Made by a program: the position numbers and the translations under genes. The notes beneath the pieces are model-generated. The model saw nothing but the letters and a program-made list of their open reading frames with translations. It made no database searches and was not told where the DNA came from. This document shows positions 16,825 through 24,228 of a DNA stretch of 34,649 nucleotides, one piece after another. The stretch is from Betaproteobacteria bacterium (GTDB lineage: Bacteria > Pseudomonadota > Gammaproteobacteria > Burkholderiales > Burkholderiaceae_C): the NCBI GenBank assembly GCA_009921265.1, contig RFYV01000033.1:1-34649 (forward strand). Direction: 5' to 3'. Position 1 is the stretch's first letter. Each line of letters starts with the position of its first letter.

Positions 16825-19764
16825 TTAACTCAAATGCTTGCCGATTAAGCCTGCAATTTCAAACATAGTGACCGAATCTTTGCCAAAAATGGGTTTGAGT
16901 TTGGCGTCGGCGTGAATGGTTCGTTTGTCTTTGGGGTCTTGCAATTGTTGCGTTCGGATGTATTCCCACAATTTGCTGATGACCTCCGTGCGCGCAGTCA
17001 GGCCTTCACCAATGACGTTGGCCAGTGCCGCGCTGGGTGTCAAGGCTGCGGTGACCTTGCGTGGGACTTTAGGCGTTTTGGCCGCTGCAGTTTTTGTTGC
17101 CTTTTTCGCTGCGGCTTTTTTAGCGGCAGGTGTTTTGGCTGCTGGTGTTTTAGTTGGCGTCGTTTTGCCGGCCGCTTTGATCAATGCGTTGGTGGTGGGT
17201 GTTTTGCCCGCTCGTTTGGGGTATTTGCTGGGCTCAAAGGCAAAAGAAACTTTGTTGGCCTCAGCGTCCCAATTGAGATAGGCCTTAAACACGCGACGTG
17301 TGCGCATTGAAATAAACTTGTCGAGCAAATCGGTTTTACCTGTGCCCAAAAGTTTTTGCATTTGTTCGCGCTCAATGGGCTGCTGCAAAATAATTTTGCC
17401 GCTCTTGAAATCACAAGTTGGTGTGGGCTGAGCGAGTGTGGGCACACTGCGCGCGCAGACATAGCTACTGCCGTGGTCGTGCACTTCACCGCCACATTTG
17501 GGGCAAACGCCTAAAGAAACACTATCGGTGAAGTCGATTATTTCTCCGCTGTCTTGGGCATTTTTGTCGTCACCAAAATCAAATTCAAGCTTCCAATTTT
17601 TTTCTTCTTCATTGAATTTAAGAACGATTTCAGAGGTGAATGGCCAGCCCGCTTTGGAGCGAAATCCATCCAGTGGGCCAATTTTTTTATCGCGCAAAAA
17701 TTGTTCAACTTCATGCGGCTCAAACGTTCGACCAGCGGGTGTTTTTCCAAACGAAAAACCACAGCCCTCAGCCGCGCCATCAGCGCCTGTACAGGTATAG
17801 CGTCTGTAATTTTCTTTGACCACGCCTTGGCATGTGGGGCAGGGCGTTGAAAGTGTGACGTAGTCACCAGGAATGGTGTCGCGATCGTATTCTTTGGCTT
17901 TTTTGACAATGCGCTCGGTCATTTGCGCAATTTCTTGCATAAAGTCTTCGCGAGAGAGTTTGCCTTTTTCAATTTGTGAAAGTTTGGACTCCCAATTGCC
18001 TGTTAGATCGGCACGTGACAACTCTTCAACACCCAAACCACGCAGCAACGTCATCAATTGAAACGCTTTTGCCGTTGGTATTAAATCGCGACCATCGCGC
18101 AACATGTATTTTTCATTGAGTAAGCCCTCGATGATGGCCGAGCGAGTGGCAGGTGTGCCCAAGCCTTTTTCTTGCATGGCTTCGCGCAGATCATCGTCTT
18201 CAACTAATTTACCTGCGCCTTCCATGGCGCCCAACAAAGTGGCCTCTGTGTATCTTGCAGGCGGTTTGGTTTTGAGGGCCTTGGGGTCAACTGCTGATGT
18301 TTGTGTCGATTCATTTTTTTGTAAAGGCACCAAACTTTTGCCAGACTCTTTGTCTTCTTCCTCGTCCACTTCTTTTCCATAAATGGCCTGCCATCCTGGT
18401 TCGATCAAGACGCGACCCGATGTTTTGAAATGGTGTTGATCGATTTGACTCACACGCAAGGTGTCCATGTATTTGGCCGCAGGAAAAAAAGCAGCCATGA
18501 ATCGACGCACCACCAAGTCATACAACTTTTGTTCGGCCTCTGACAAGCCACTGGGGGCCTCTAGCGTTGGAATAATGGCAAAGTGATCGCTGACCTTGGC
18601 GTTATCAAAAACTTTGCGTGTAGTGTGGATGTAATCGCTTTTGATGGCCTGCGCCGCAAAGGGGGATAAATGTTTCATGCTACTTTGGGCGAGCATCTCA
18701 AACGTGGATTTAACGGTCGGCAAATAATCTTCGGGTAAATGACGCGAATCGGTACGGGGGTAGGTGAGCGCTTTGTGGCGCTCATACAAACTTTGAGCCA
18801 AAGCCAAAGTTGTTTTCGCCGAATAGCCGAATCGTCCATTGGCTTCACGTTGCAATGAAGTCAAGTCAAACAAACCAGGGCTTCCTTTGCTCGTAGGTTT
18901 GCTTTCTTCGGTAACTGTGGCTGATTGATTGCGCGTTGCATCGGCAATTTGTTGCGCTTGGGCGTGCGTCCATACACGGTCTTCTTTTTTCTCAGGGTCG
19001 TCAGCGTCTTTTTTATGTTTGGGGTTGAACCACTTGCCCAGGTATTCACCAGACTTGGCCTGAAAAGTGGCGTGAATTTCCCAGTAGTCACGGCTGATAA
19101 ATTTCCTAATTAGCTCTTCACGTTCCACCACCACGCTTAAGGTGGGTGTTTGGACGCGGCCAACTGTGGTTAGAAAAAATCCACCATCACGCGAATTAAA
19201 TGCGGTAAATGCACGCGTTCCGTTGATGCCCACCAGCCAATCGGCCTCGGAGCGACTGCGCGCGGCGTCGGCCAAGCCTTTCATTTGTTGATTGGTTCTG
19301 AGCGTTTCAAAACCTTCGCGAATGGCTTGAGGCGTCATGGATTGCAACCACAAACGACGCACGGGCTTGTCAAGTGGTTTTTTGCCGCTTGCATATTGTG
19401 CGATCAATTGAAAAATTAACTCACCCTCGCGTCCGGCGTCACAAGCATTAATCAGTTGATCGATGTCTTTGCGCTTGGCCAGTTTGACGACCGCGTTGAG
19501 CCTGGACTTGGTTTTGTCCACTGGCTTTAGATCAAAGTAGGGTGGAATCACGGGCAAATGGGCAAAACTCCATTTGCCACGCTTGACCTCAAACTCCTCA
19601 GGGACTTGAATTTCGACCAAATGGCCTACTGCGCTGGTGACCACATAGCGGTCGTTTTCAAAGTGATCGTCGTGCTTTTCAAATTTGCCTGCTGAAGGCG
19701 TGAGCGCACGAACGATGTCCTGCGCCACAGAAGGTTTTTCAGCGATAACCAGAGTCTTGCTCAT
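16825..19764 (-). CDS. topB: DNA topoisomerase III with Lys/Ala tail and SWIB domain
   Basis: A type IA topoisomerase of 979 residues. The Toprim domain has VIAEKPSVAQDIV at residue 6 and the acidic NACDAGREGELIF at 106-118; the catalytic tyrosine is Tyr335 in TYPRTDSRHLP. Two zinc-finger-like segments follow the core (CPTCQGVVKENYRRYTC and CPKCGGEVHDHGSSYVC). From about residue 865 comes a Lys/Ala/Thr/Pro-rich linker with PAAK-type repeats like bacterial histone-H1-like tails, and the last 75 or so residues (LTPSAALANVIGEGLTARTEV ... FGKDSVTMFEIAGLIGKHL) form a SWIB/MDM2-type domain. E. coli TopB is about 650 residues and lacks these. ATG 19764 is chosen over an upstream frame to 19869 because SKTLVIAEKPS is the family N-terminus. 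It is divergent from the SET-domain gene. Decatenation of replication intermediates is the expected role; the function of the tail and SWIB domain is unknown to me. Confidence 0.96.
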   Translation of the reverse strand: MSKTLVIAEKPSVAQDIVRALTPSAGKFEKHDDHFENDRYVVTSAVGHLVEIQVPEEFEVKRGKWSFAHLPVIPPYFDLKPVDKTKSRLNAVVKLAKRKDIDQLINACDAGREGELIFQLIAQYASGKKPLDKPVRRLWLQSMTPQAIREGFETLRTNQQMKGLADAARSRSEADWLVGINGTRAFTAFNSRDGGFFLTTVGRVQTPTLSVVVEREELIRKFISRDYWEIHATFQAKSGEYLGKWFNPKHKKDADDPEKKEDRVWTHAQAQQIADATRNQSATVTEESKPTSKGSPGLFDLTSLQREANGRFGYSAKTTLALAQSLYERHKALTYPRTDSRHLPEDYLPTVKSTFEMLAQSSMKHLSPFAAQAIKSDYIHTTRKVFDNAKVSDHFAIIPTLEAPSGLSEAEQKLYDLVVRRFMAAFFPAAKYMDTLRVSQIDQHHFKTSGRVLIEPGWQAIYGKEVDEEEDKESGKSLVPLQKNESTQTSAVDPKALKTKPPARYTEATLLGAMEGAGKLVEDDDLREAMQEKGLGTPATRSAIIEGLLNEKYMLRDGRDLIPTAKAFQLMTLLRGLGVEELSRADLTGNWESKLSQIEKGKLSREDFMQEIAQMTERIVKKAKEYDRDTIPGDYVTLSTPCPTCQGVVKENYRRYTCTGADGAAEGCGFSFGKTPAGRTFEPHEVEQFLRDKKIGPLDGFRSKAGWPFTSEIVLKFNEEEKNWKLEFDFGDDKNAQDSGEIIDFTDSVSLGVCPKCGGEVHDHGSSYVCARSVPTLAQPTPTCDFKSGKIILQQPIEREQMQKLLGTGKTDLLDKFISMRTRRVFKAYLNWDAEANKVSFAFEPSKYPKRAGKTPTTNALIKAAGKTTPTKTPAAKTPAAKKAAAKKATKTAAAKTPKVPRKVTAALTPSAALANVIGEGLTARTEVISKLWEYIRTQQLQDPKDKRTIHADAKLKPIFGKDSVTMFEIAGLIGKHLS

Positions 19765-19844
19765 ATGAATCAATTCCTTACCAATAAAGGGTTGGCCAGT
19801 GTGGATGCTAGCTTGTTTACAAGATGCTTCTACAATTAACCACT

Positions 19845-19873
19845 CGCGCGTGCGCGCGTGCGCATGCACGTAT
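19845..19873. other. 29-nt alternating pyrimidine-purine tract
   Basis: From 19845 to 19873 every step alternates pyrimidine and purine, mostly CG and TG/CA, beginning CGCGCGTGCGCGCGTG. Such tracts can adopt left-handed Z-DNA under negative supercoiling. It sits in the 130-base gap between the divergent topB and SET genes, 22 bases before the SET start and about 80 before topB. Whether it flips in the cell is inference. Confidence 0.6.
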
Positions 19874-19894
19874 TCAACTTAACAGAGTTTTAGC

Positions 19895-20371
19895 TTGTTA
19901 CCTCACCCCCCCCAAAAAACACCCGGAAAAAGAATTCAGGTGCGCCGCTCAGGCGTGCATGGCAAAGGCGTATTTGCATTGCAAGACATTGCCAAAGGAG
20001 AAGCGTTGATCGAGTACGTGGGTGAAATTATCACGTGGAAAGAAGCGCTGCGCAGGCATCCGCACAACCCCAAGGACCCCAATCACACCTTTTACTTTCA
20101 TATTGACGATAAATATGTGATCGATGCCTTGTATGGTGGTAATGCATCACGCTGGATCAATCATGCATGCGATCCCAATTGCGATGCCGATGAAGAAGAA
20201 GGTCGTGTTTATATCAAGGCCATCCGAAAAATCAAGGAAGGCGAAGAACTCAGCTACGATTATGGTCTCATCATTGATGAAAAATACACGCCCAAACTCA
20301 AAGCTCAATATCCGTGTTGGTGTGGCGCTAAAAATTGCAGAGGGACGCTGCTCGCGTCAAAGCGGCGTTGA
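19895..20371 (+). CDS. SET-domain protein-lysine methyltransferase
   Basis: A 158-residue compact SET protein. The opening RRSGVHGKGVFALQDIAKGEALIEYVGE has the GxG cofactor loop; RWINHACDPNCDAD (residues 86-99) is the NHxCxPN motif that binds S-adenosylmethionine; GEELSYDYG (116-124) carries the catalytic tyrosine; CWCGAKNCRG (141-150) is a post-SET zinc cluster with its fourth cysteine in the PNC motif. All key residues are present, so it should methylate lysines of some protein. The start is taken as TTG 19895 because no ATG precedes the conserved region in frame; this is uncertain. It is divergent from topB, and birA follows almost at once. The target is unknown; the Lys-rich TopB tail is a plausible neighbour-encoded candidate. 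Confidence 0.9.
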   Translation: MLPHPPQKTPGKRIQVRRSGVHGKGVFALQDIAKGEALIEYVGEIITWKEALRRHPHNPKDPNHTFYFHIDDKYVIDALYGGNASRWINHACDPNCDADEEEGRVYIKAIRKIKEGEELSYDYGLIIDEKYTPKLKAQYPCWCGAKNCRGTLLASKRR

Positions 20372-20385
20372 ATCAATTAAAAAGT

Positions 20386-21168
20386 ATGTGGCCTCACGTT
20401 CAACTCAAAAAAGAGATTGAGCAGATCCTGCCTGATATGGCGATTGAAACAGTAGAGAGCATCGATTCAACCAATGATGAATTGATGAGGCGCATTCGTT
20501 CAGGCCATACTAGACCCACTTTATTGGTGGCACAGCATCAAACCGCAGGCAAAGGGCGGCATGACAATCCTTGGCTTGCCAAGCCTGGCGAGTGTTTGAT
20601 GTTTTCTTTGTGCTTGCCCATCGACCCACTGAGTTGGTCGGGCTTGTCATTGGCTGTTGGGTTGTCGATTGTTCAAAGCTTAGATCCCAATCAACAATTG
20701 GGATTGAAATTAAAATGGCCCAACGATATTTGGGTCGGTCGTATCGATGCACCCAAAAAATTAGCAGGTATCTTGATTGAAACAGTGATGCCAACGGTAC
20801 GAACGACTCAGGCTCGATCGGTAGTGGTGGGTGTGGGCATTAACATTGCGACTCCATCGAATGACAACATGCGAATTGAACCGATTGGACTTGAAAATTT
20901 GGTGCCCAACATCAATGCGCCTGATTTGCTGCTGCGATTAATAAAAAATTTGATTCAAGATATCATGTCATTTGCTCAAACAGGCTTTTCGATTTTGCAA
21001 GATTCATTTAACAAGCGCGATATTTTATTGATGCAAGAAATCGCATTGTCAGATGGACGAATCGGCATGGCCGTGGGCGTCGACAATCAAGGTCAATTAA
21101 AGGTTCAGGGTGATGACGAACTCTGGCTGATCAACAGCTCAGACATTCAAATCCGCAGCAAAGCATAG
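20386..21168 (+). CDS. birA: Biotin--[acetyl-CoA-carboxylase] ligase
   Basis: Biotin protein ligase activates biotin with ATP and attaches it to the carboxyl-carrier subunit of acetyl-CoA carboxylase. The 260-residue protein has ESIDSTNDELM, the ligase signature VAQHQTAGKGRHDNPWLAKPGECLMFS, LKLKWPNDIWV with the catalytic lysine, and GVGINIATP, followed by the small C-terminal domain. There is no N-terminal winged helix, so it is a monofunctional ligase that cannot act as a biotin-operon repressor. ATG 20386 is used; a TTG at 20368 overlapping the SET stop codon (TTGA) is an alternative that would couple the two genes. No clear ribosome-binding site decides between them. Confidence 0.94.
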   Translation: MWPHVQLKKEIEQILPDMAIETVESIDSTNDELMRRIRSGHTRPTLLVAQHQTAGKGRHDNPWLAKPGECLMFSLCLPIDPLSWSGLSLAVGLSIVQSLDPNQQLGLKLKWPNDIWVGRIDAPKKLAGILIETVMPTVRTTQARSVVVGVGINIATPSNDNMRIEPIGLENLVPNINAPDLLLRLIKNLIQDIMSFAQTGFSILQDSFNKRDILLMQEIALSDGRIGMAVGVDNQGQLKVQGDDELWLINSSDIQIRSKA

Positions 21169-21178
21169 AAAGAACACA

Positions 21179-21358
21179 ATGAGTTTTGAAAAAAAAGGGT
21201 TTGCGCTTTTAATTGTTTTGATGGCTTTAAACGCATTGGCCTATATGTGGAGCCAAGGGCATTTCGATGAGTGGGTTATAAATACAGGTCAAACGCATGA
21301 CCCTGTGCGAATGACTCAAGAAATATTGCCCAACTCGATTCAAATCAACGGCCCGTGA
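21179..21358 (+). CDS. Small single-pass membrane protein (59 aa)
   Basis: ATG 21179 opens a 59-codon frame ten bases after birA. The N-terminus has one hydrophobic helix (GFALLIVLMALNALAYMW) followed by a short polar tail ending RMTQEILPNSIQINGP. In related genomes the gene after birA often encodes a short protein with the same layout, a hydrophobic N-terminus with AYxWSQG followed by a tail with an R-x-x-x-Q-x-x-P pattern, so I regard this as a real gene in an operon with birA. Function is unknown. Its stop is directly adjacent to the stop of the convergent binding-protein gene. Confidence 0.65.
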   Translation: MSFEKKGFALLIVLMALNALAYMWSQGHFDEWVINTGQTHDPVRMTQEILPNSIQINGP

Positions 21359-22453
21359 TTATCGAAAACCTACGCGATCGAGCATTTGTTGAACTTTGAT
21401 TTGATTCATGCCAACTGCACTGATGGGCAAGACTTCGCTTCTAAATGTGCCACCCGTCATCGCTTGTAAGGCGGGGTTGTCAAACTTGACGCCTTTGGAT
21501 ACGGGCCACTCGTTGTTGCCATTGGCAAAATGATTTTGTGCGGCAGGGCTTGCCAAATACTCCAAAAATAAAACCGCGTTGTTTTTATTTTTTGCATATC
21601 TAGCGACTGCTCCACCAGCAACGTTGACGTGCGTTCCTGTGGTCGATTGATTAGGAAACACAACAGATATTTTTGCAACCAAGGCCTTGTCGTCTATGGA
21701 TTCTGATCGCATCAAACGCGCCAAATAATAGGTGTTGGTTAAAGCCGTGCCGCACTCGCCACTGGCAACGCCTTTGATTTGATCGGTGTCACCACCTTTG
21801 GGTGAACGCGCCATATTAGAGACCAGCCCTTTGAGCCAGATTTCAGTTTTGGCGGGGCCTAGATGCTCGGTCATCGAGCCAAACAAAGATAAGTTGTAAG
21901 GATGCGAGCCAGAGCGCACGCACAACTTGCCTTTGTTAACCGGGTCGGCGAGCTTTTCGTAGGTGTCGACGTCTTCCTTTTTGGCTTTGCTGGGGTTGTA
22001 AACCACGACACGAGCGCGCGTTGAGAGCCCAAACCATGAAATACCGCCGTCGCTTGGCTTTGCGCGCAGTTGAGGAGGAATGGCCGCTTCAAGGACCTTG
22101 GATTGAATGGGTTGGAAAAGGCCATCAATTTCGCCGCGCCACAAACGAGCCGCATCGACTAACAAAATTACATCGGCAGCAGACGCGCTGCCCTCGGCCT
22201 TGAGGCGAGCCAAGATGCCCGCATCATCGGCGTCGACACGGTTTATTTGGATGCCTGTGGATTTGGTGAAGTCGCTGTACAAGGACTCATCGGTGGGGTA
22301 GTGTCTGGCCGAGTAAATATTCAGGGTCTTTTCTTGCGCCTGTAGATTTAAATGAGCGCCCAAAAGCGATAAAAGTACTGAAAAAACCAAGAAGTGACGC
22401 TTGGTGCGCAAAAAGGGGTTCAGCATGAGCGGGTCCAATGAATGTGTATTCAT
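21359..22453 (-). CDS. Ferric-iron ABC transporter substrate-binding protein
   Basis: A 364-residue periplasmic binding protein with a signal peptide (FLVFSVLLSLLGAHLNLQAQ, cut near residue 40). The mature part opens LNIYSARHYPTDESLYSDFTKSTGI, typical of the FutA/FbpA ferric-ion binding group, with the later VASGECGTALTNTYYLARL whose paired tyrosines are iron ligands in that group, and LEYLASPAAQNHFANGNNEWPV near the C-terminus. It binds Fe3+ in the periplasm and delivers it to the permease encoded upstream. Start 22453 is the first ATG; ATG 22426 (MLNPFLRTK) is an alternative and gives a more normal signal-peptide length. A near-perfect palindrome lies just before it. Iron is the likely substrate but sulfate- or thiamine-like ligands are not formally excluded. 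Confidence 0.88.
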   Translation of the reverse strand: MNTHSLDPLMLNPFLRTKRHFLVFSVLLSLLGAHLNLQAQEKTLNIYSARHYPTDESLYSDFTKSTGIQINRVDADDAGILARLKAEGSASAADVILLVDAARLWRGEIDGLFQPIQSKVLEAAIPPQLRAKPSDGGISWFGLSTRARVVVYNPSKAKKEDVDTYEKLADPVNKGKLCVRSGSHPYNLSLFGSMTEHLGPAKTEIWLKGLVSNMARSPKGGDTDQIKGVASGECGTALTNTYYLARLMRSESIDDKALVAKISVVFPNQSTTGTHVNVAGGAVARYAKNKNNAVLFLEYLASPAAQNHFANGNNEWPVSKGVKFDNPALQAMTGGTFRSEVLPISAVGMNQIKVQQMLDRVGFR

Positions 22454-22457
22454 TATG

Positions 22458-22486
22458 TCTCAAATGCGAATGATTCGTATTTGAGA
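22458..22486. promoter_or_regulatory. 29-bp palindrome, possible Fur operator
   Basis: Two 14-base arms (TCTCAAATGCGAAT and ATTCGTATTTGAGA) around a central G match at 13 of 14 pairs. The inner part resembles the Fur heptamer pattern: TG, AATGATT and a final A agree with TGATAATGATTATCA at 10 of 15 positions. It lies between the permease stop and the binding-protein start, ending five bases before ATG 22453, so it could be an iron-responsive operator for a separate binding-protein promoter. As RNA it would form a stable hairpin and could instead protect or attenuate the message. Confidence 0.5.
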
Positions 22487-22516
22487 TAAATCAAACCCAC
22501 TGCAGAAATATGGGAT

Positions 22517-24121
22517 TTATTTGTGTCTCAGGCTCCGACTCAAAAGAATTACGGGTAGCAAACCCGCCACAACCAAGGCCAAGGAAGGTAAAGAGGCTTC
22601 ACCCAGTCGCTCATCTCGTGCAAATTGATAGGCCATGACGGCCAATGTGTCGGTATTAAAGGGACGAAGCATCAGGGTTGCAGGCAGCTCTTTCATCACA
22701 TCAACCAAAACCAATAAAACCGCGGCGCTTAGGGATCGACTGAGTAACGGCACATGAACACGCGTGATCAACCGCAAACCAGAAACACCGAGCATGCTCG
22801 AACTGTCGTCAAGAGTTGTTGGGATTCGAGCATAACCACTTTGTATAGATTGCAAAGAAACAGCGACAAAGCGAACCAAATAAGCCCAAATCAATCCTGC
22901 AATCGTGGCTGTGAGTAAAAAACCAATTTGAGATTGTGGCCAAATGTTTTGAAGCCAAGCAACAGGTAACAACAAACCCACCACGATCACAACACCCGGT
23001 ACTGCATATCCAAGACTTGAAATTTGAATTGCCCATTTGGTATATCGATGCGGTGCCAAGCGTTGTGCAAAGGCCAAAAAAAGTGCAATCGCAACAGCAA
23101 TCAAAGCGGTGATAACACCTAACCGCAATGAATGAAACGTCCAATGAAAAAAACGACTCCATGGAACATGATTTGAAAATCCATTGCTCACAAAATATTG
23201 AATCATGATGACAACAGGTAAAACAAAACCTAAAAATACAGGTAAAGCACATACAAAGAAACAAAATATACCTTGTGCAAAATCAAGTGGCAAGGGTTGA
23301 GTTTCTGTGTTGGGAGAAGATAGATTGGCGTTACCAAATCGAATGCGCGATTGCGCGCGTTGCTCCATAGTTAAAACGATAAAAACAAACAACAATAAAA
23401 ATCCAGCCAATTCTGAAGCTGCAATTCGGTTGTCCATCACCAACCATGCTTTGTAAATGCCTGCAGTAAAAGTTTGAACACCAAAATAATTAGAAACACC
23501 AAAATCAGCCAAGGTTTCCATCAAGGCCAAAGCGGTACCCGCAGTAATAGCGGGTCGTGCAAGAGGCAAAGCGAGAGAAAAAATACGACGCCATAAATCA
23601 GCGCCCAGCAAGCGAGCGGCTTCCATTAAATGAACGGCGCGCTCTGACAAAGCGGTGCGCGTTAATAAATAAACGTAAGGATATAAGCAAACACTTAAAA
23701 CAAAAGCAGCGCCCCATACATTGCGAATATCAGGCAACACGGCGCCATCAATGTTAGTCGATAAACGAATCCATTGTTGTAGGGGCCCACTGTATTGAAA
23801 AAAATCAGTGTAAGCATAAGCGACCACATAAGCGGGCATGGCTAAAGGCAATAACAAAGCCCATTCCAAAAATTTTCTACCTGGAAAATCAAATAAGGTA
23901 ACGGCTAAGGCACTGATGCAGCCCATGCTGATGACGCCAAAGGCAACGAGTACGCACAAAATTAAACTGGTGAGCGCATAGTCGGGCAAGACCGTTTGAG
24001 ACATCTCATTGAGTATTTGAAAACTCAACGCGTCCCATTGCAGCCATGCTCCCAAAATTGACAAAATAGGAATGGCTAAGCAAAGAGAAATTAAAAAAAG
24101 AAAGAGGCGACGTGAAAACAT
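22517..24121 (-). CDS. Ferric-iron ABC transporter permease (fused, two-domain)
   Basis: A 534-residue inner-membrane protein with about twelve hydrophobic segments: two permease domains fused in one chain, as in FbpB/FutB iron importers. Each half has the EAA-type loop that contacts the ATPase: HLMEAARLLGADLWRRIFSLALPLARPAI in the first and TTLDDSSSMLGVSGLRLITRVHVPLLSRSL in the second. The start is placed at ATG 24121 (MFSRRLFLFL), just before the first helix; an in-frame GTG at 24178 would add 19 residues. It is 63 bases upstream of the binding-protein gene on the same strand and divergent from the ATPase gene. The fused form and neighbours support iron import. Confidence 0.9.
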   Translation of the reverse strand: MFSRRLFLFLISLCLAIPILSILGAWLQWDALSFQILNEMSQTVLPDYALTSLILCVLVAFGVISMGCISALAVTLFDFPGRKFLEWALLLPLAMPAYVVAYAYTDFFQYSGPLQQWIRLSTNIDGAVLPDIRNVWGAAFVLSVCLYPYVYLLTRTALSERAVHLMEAARLLGADLWRRIFSLALPLARPAITAGTALALMETLADFGVSNYFGVQTFTAGIYKAWLVMDNRIAASELAGFLLLFVFIVLTMEQRAQSRIRFGNANLSSPNTETQPLPLDFAQGIFCFFVCALPVFLGFVLPVVIMIQYFVSNGFSNHVPWSRFFHWTFHSLRLGVITALIAVAIALFLAFAQRLAPHRYTKWAIQISSLGYAVPGVVIVVGLLLPVAWLQNIWPQSQIGFLLTATIAGLIWAYLVRFVAVSLQSIQSGYARIPTTLDDSSSMLGVSGLRLITRVHVPLLSRSLSAAVLLVLVDVMKELPATLMLRPFNTDTLAVMAYQFARDERLGEASLPSLALVVAGLLPVILLSRSLRHK

Positions 24122-24135
24122 AAAGACCCAAAGCG

Positions 24136-24153
24136 CAACGCACAGTTGCGTTG
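24136..24153. promoter_or_regulatory. Inverted repeat in divergent iron-transporter promoter
   Basis: CAACGCA (24136-24142) and TGCGTTG (24147-24153) are perfect inverted repeats with four bases between. A TGATAAT sequence, identical to a Fur half-site, overlaps its right edge at 24152-24158. The region separates the permease and ATPase starts, so one operator could control both directions. No biochemical identity can be given. Confidence 0.4.
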
Positions 24154-24228
24154 ATAATTTGCGATTGTATGCAGTCACGCGATCCCTCCCAAAAACAGGG
24201 GCAGGCTCGGGTGCCTACAATCAGCACC

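Noticed and set aside
16912-17310. Plus-strand frames opposite the topB tail
   Set aside because: They mirror the low-complexity Lys/Ala-coding sequence of topB and match no protein family.
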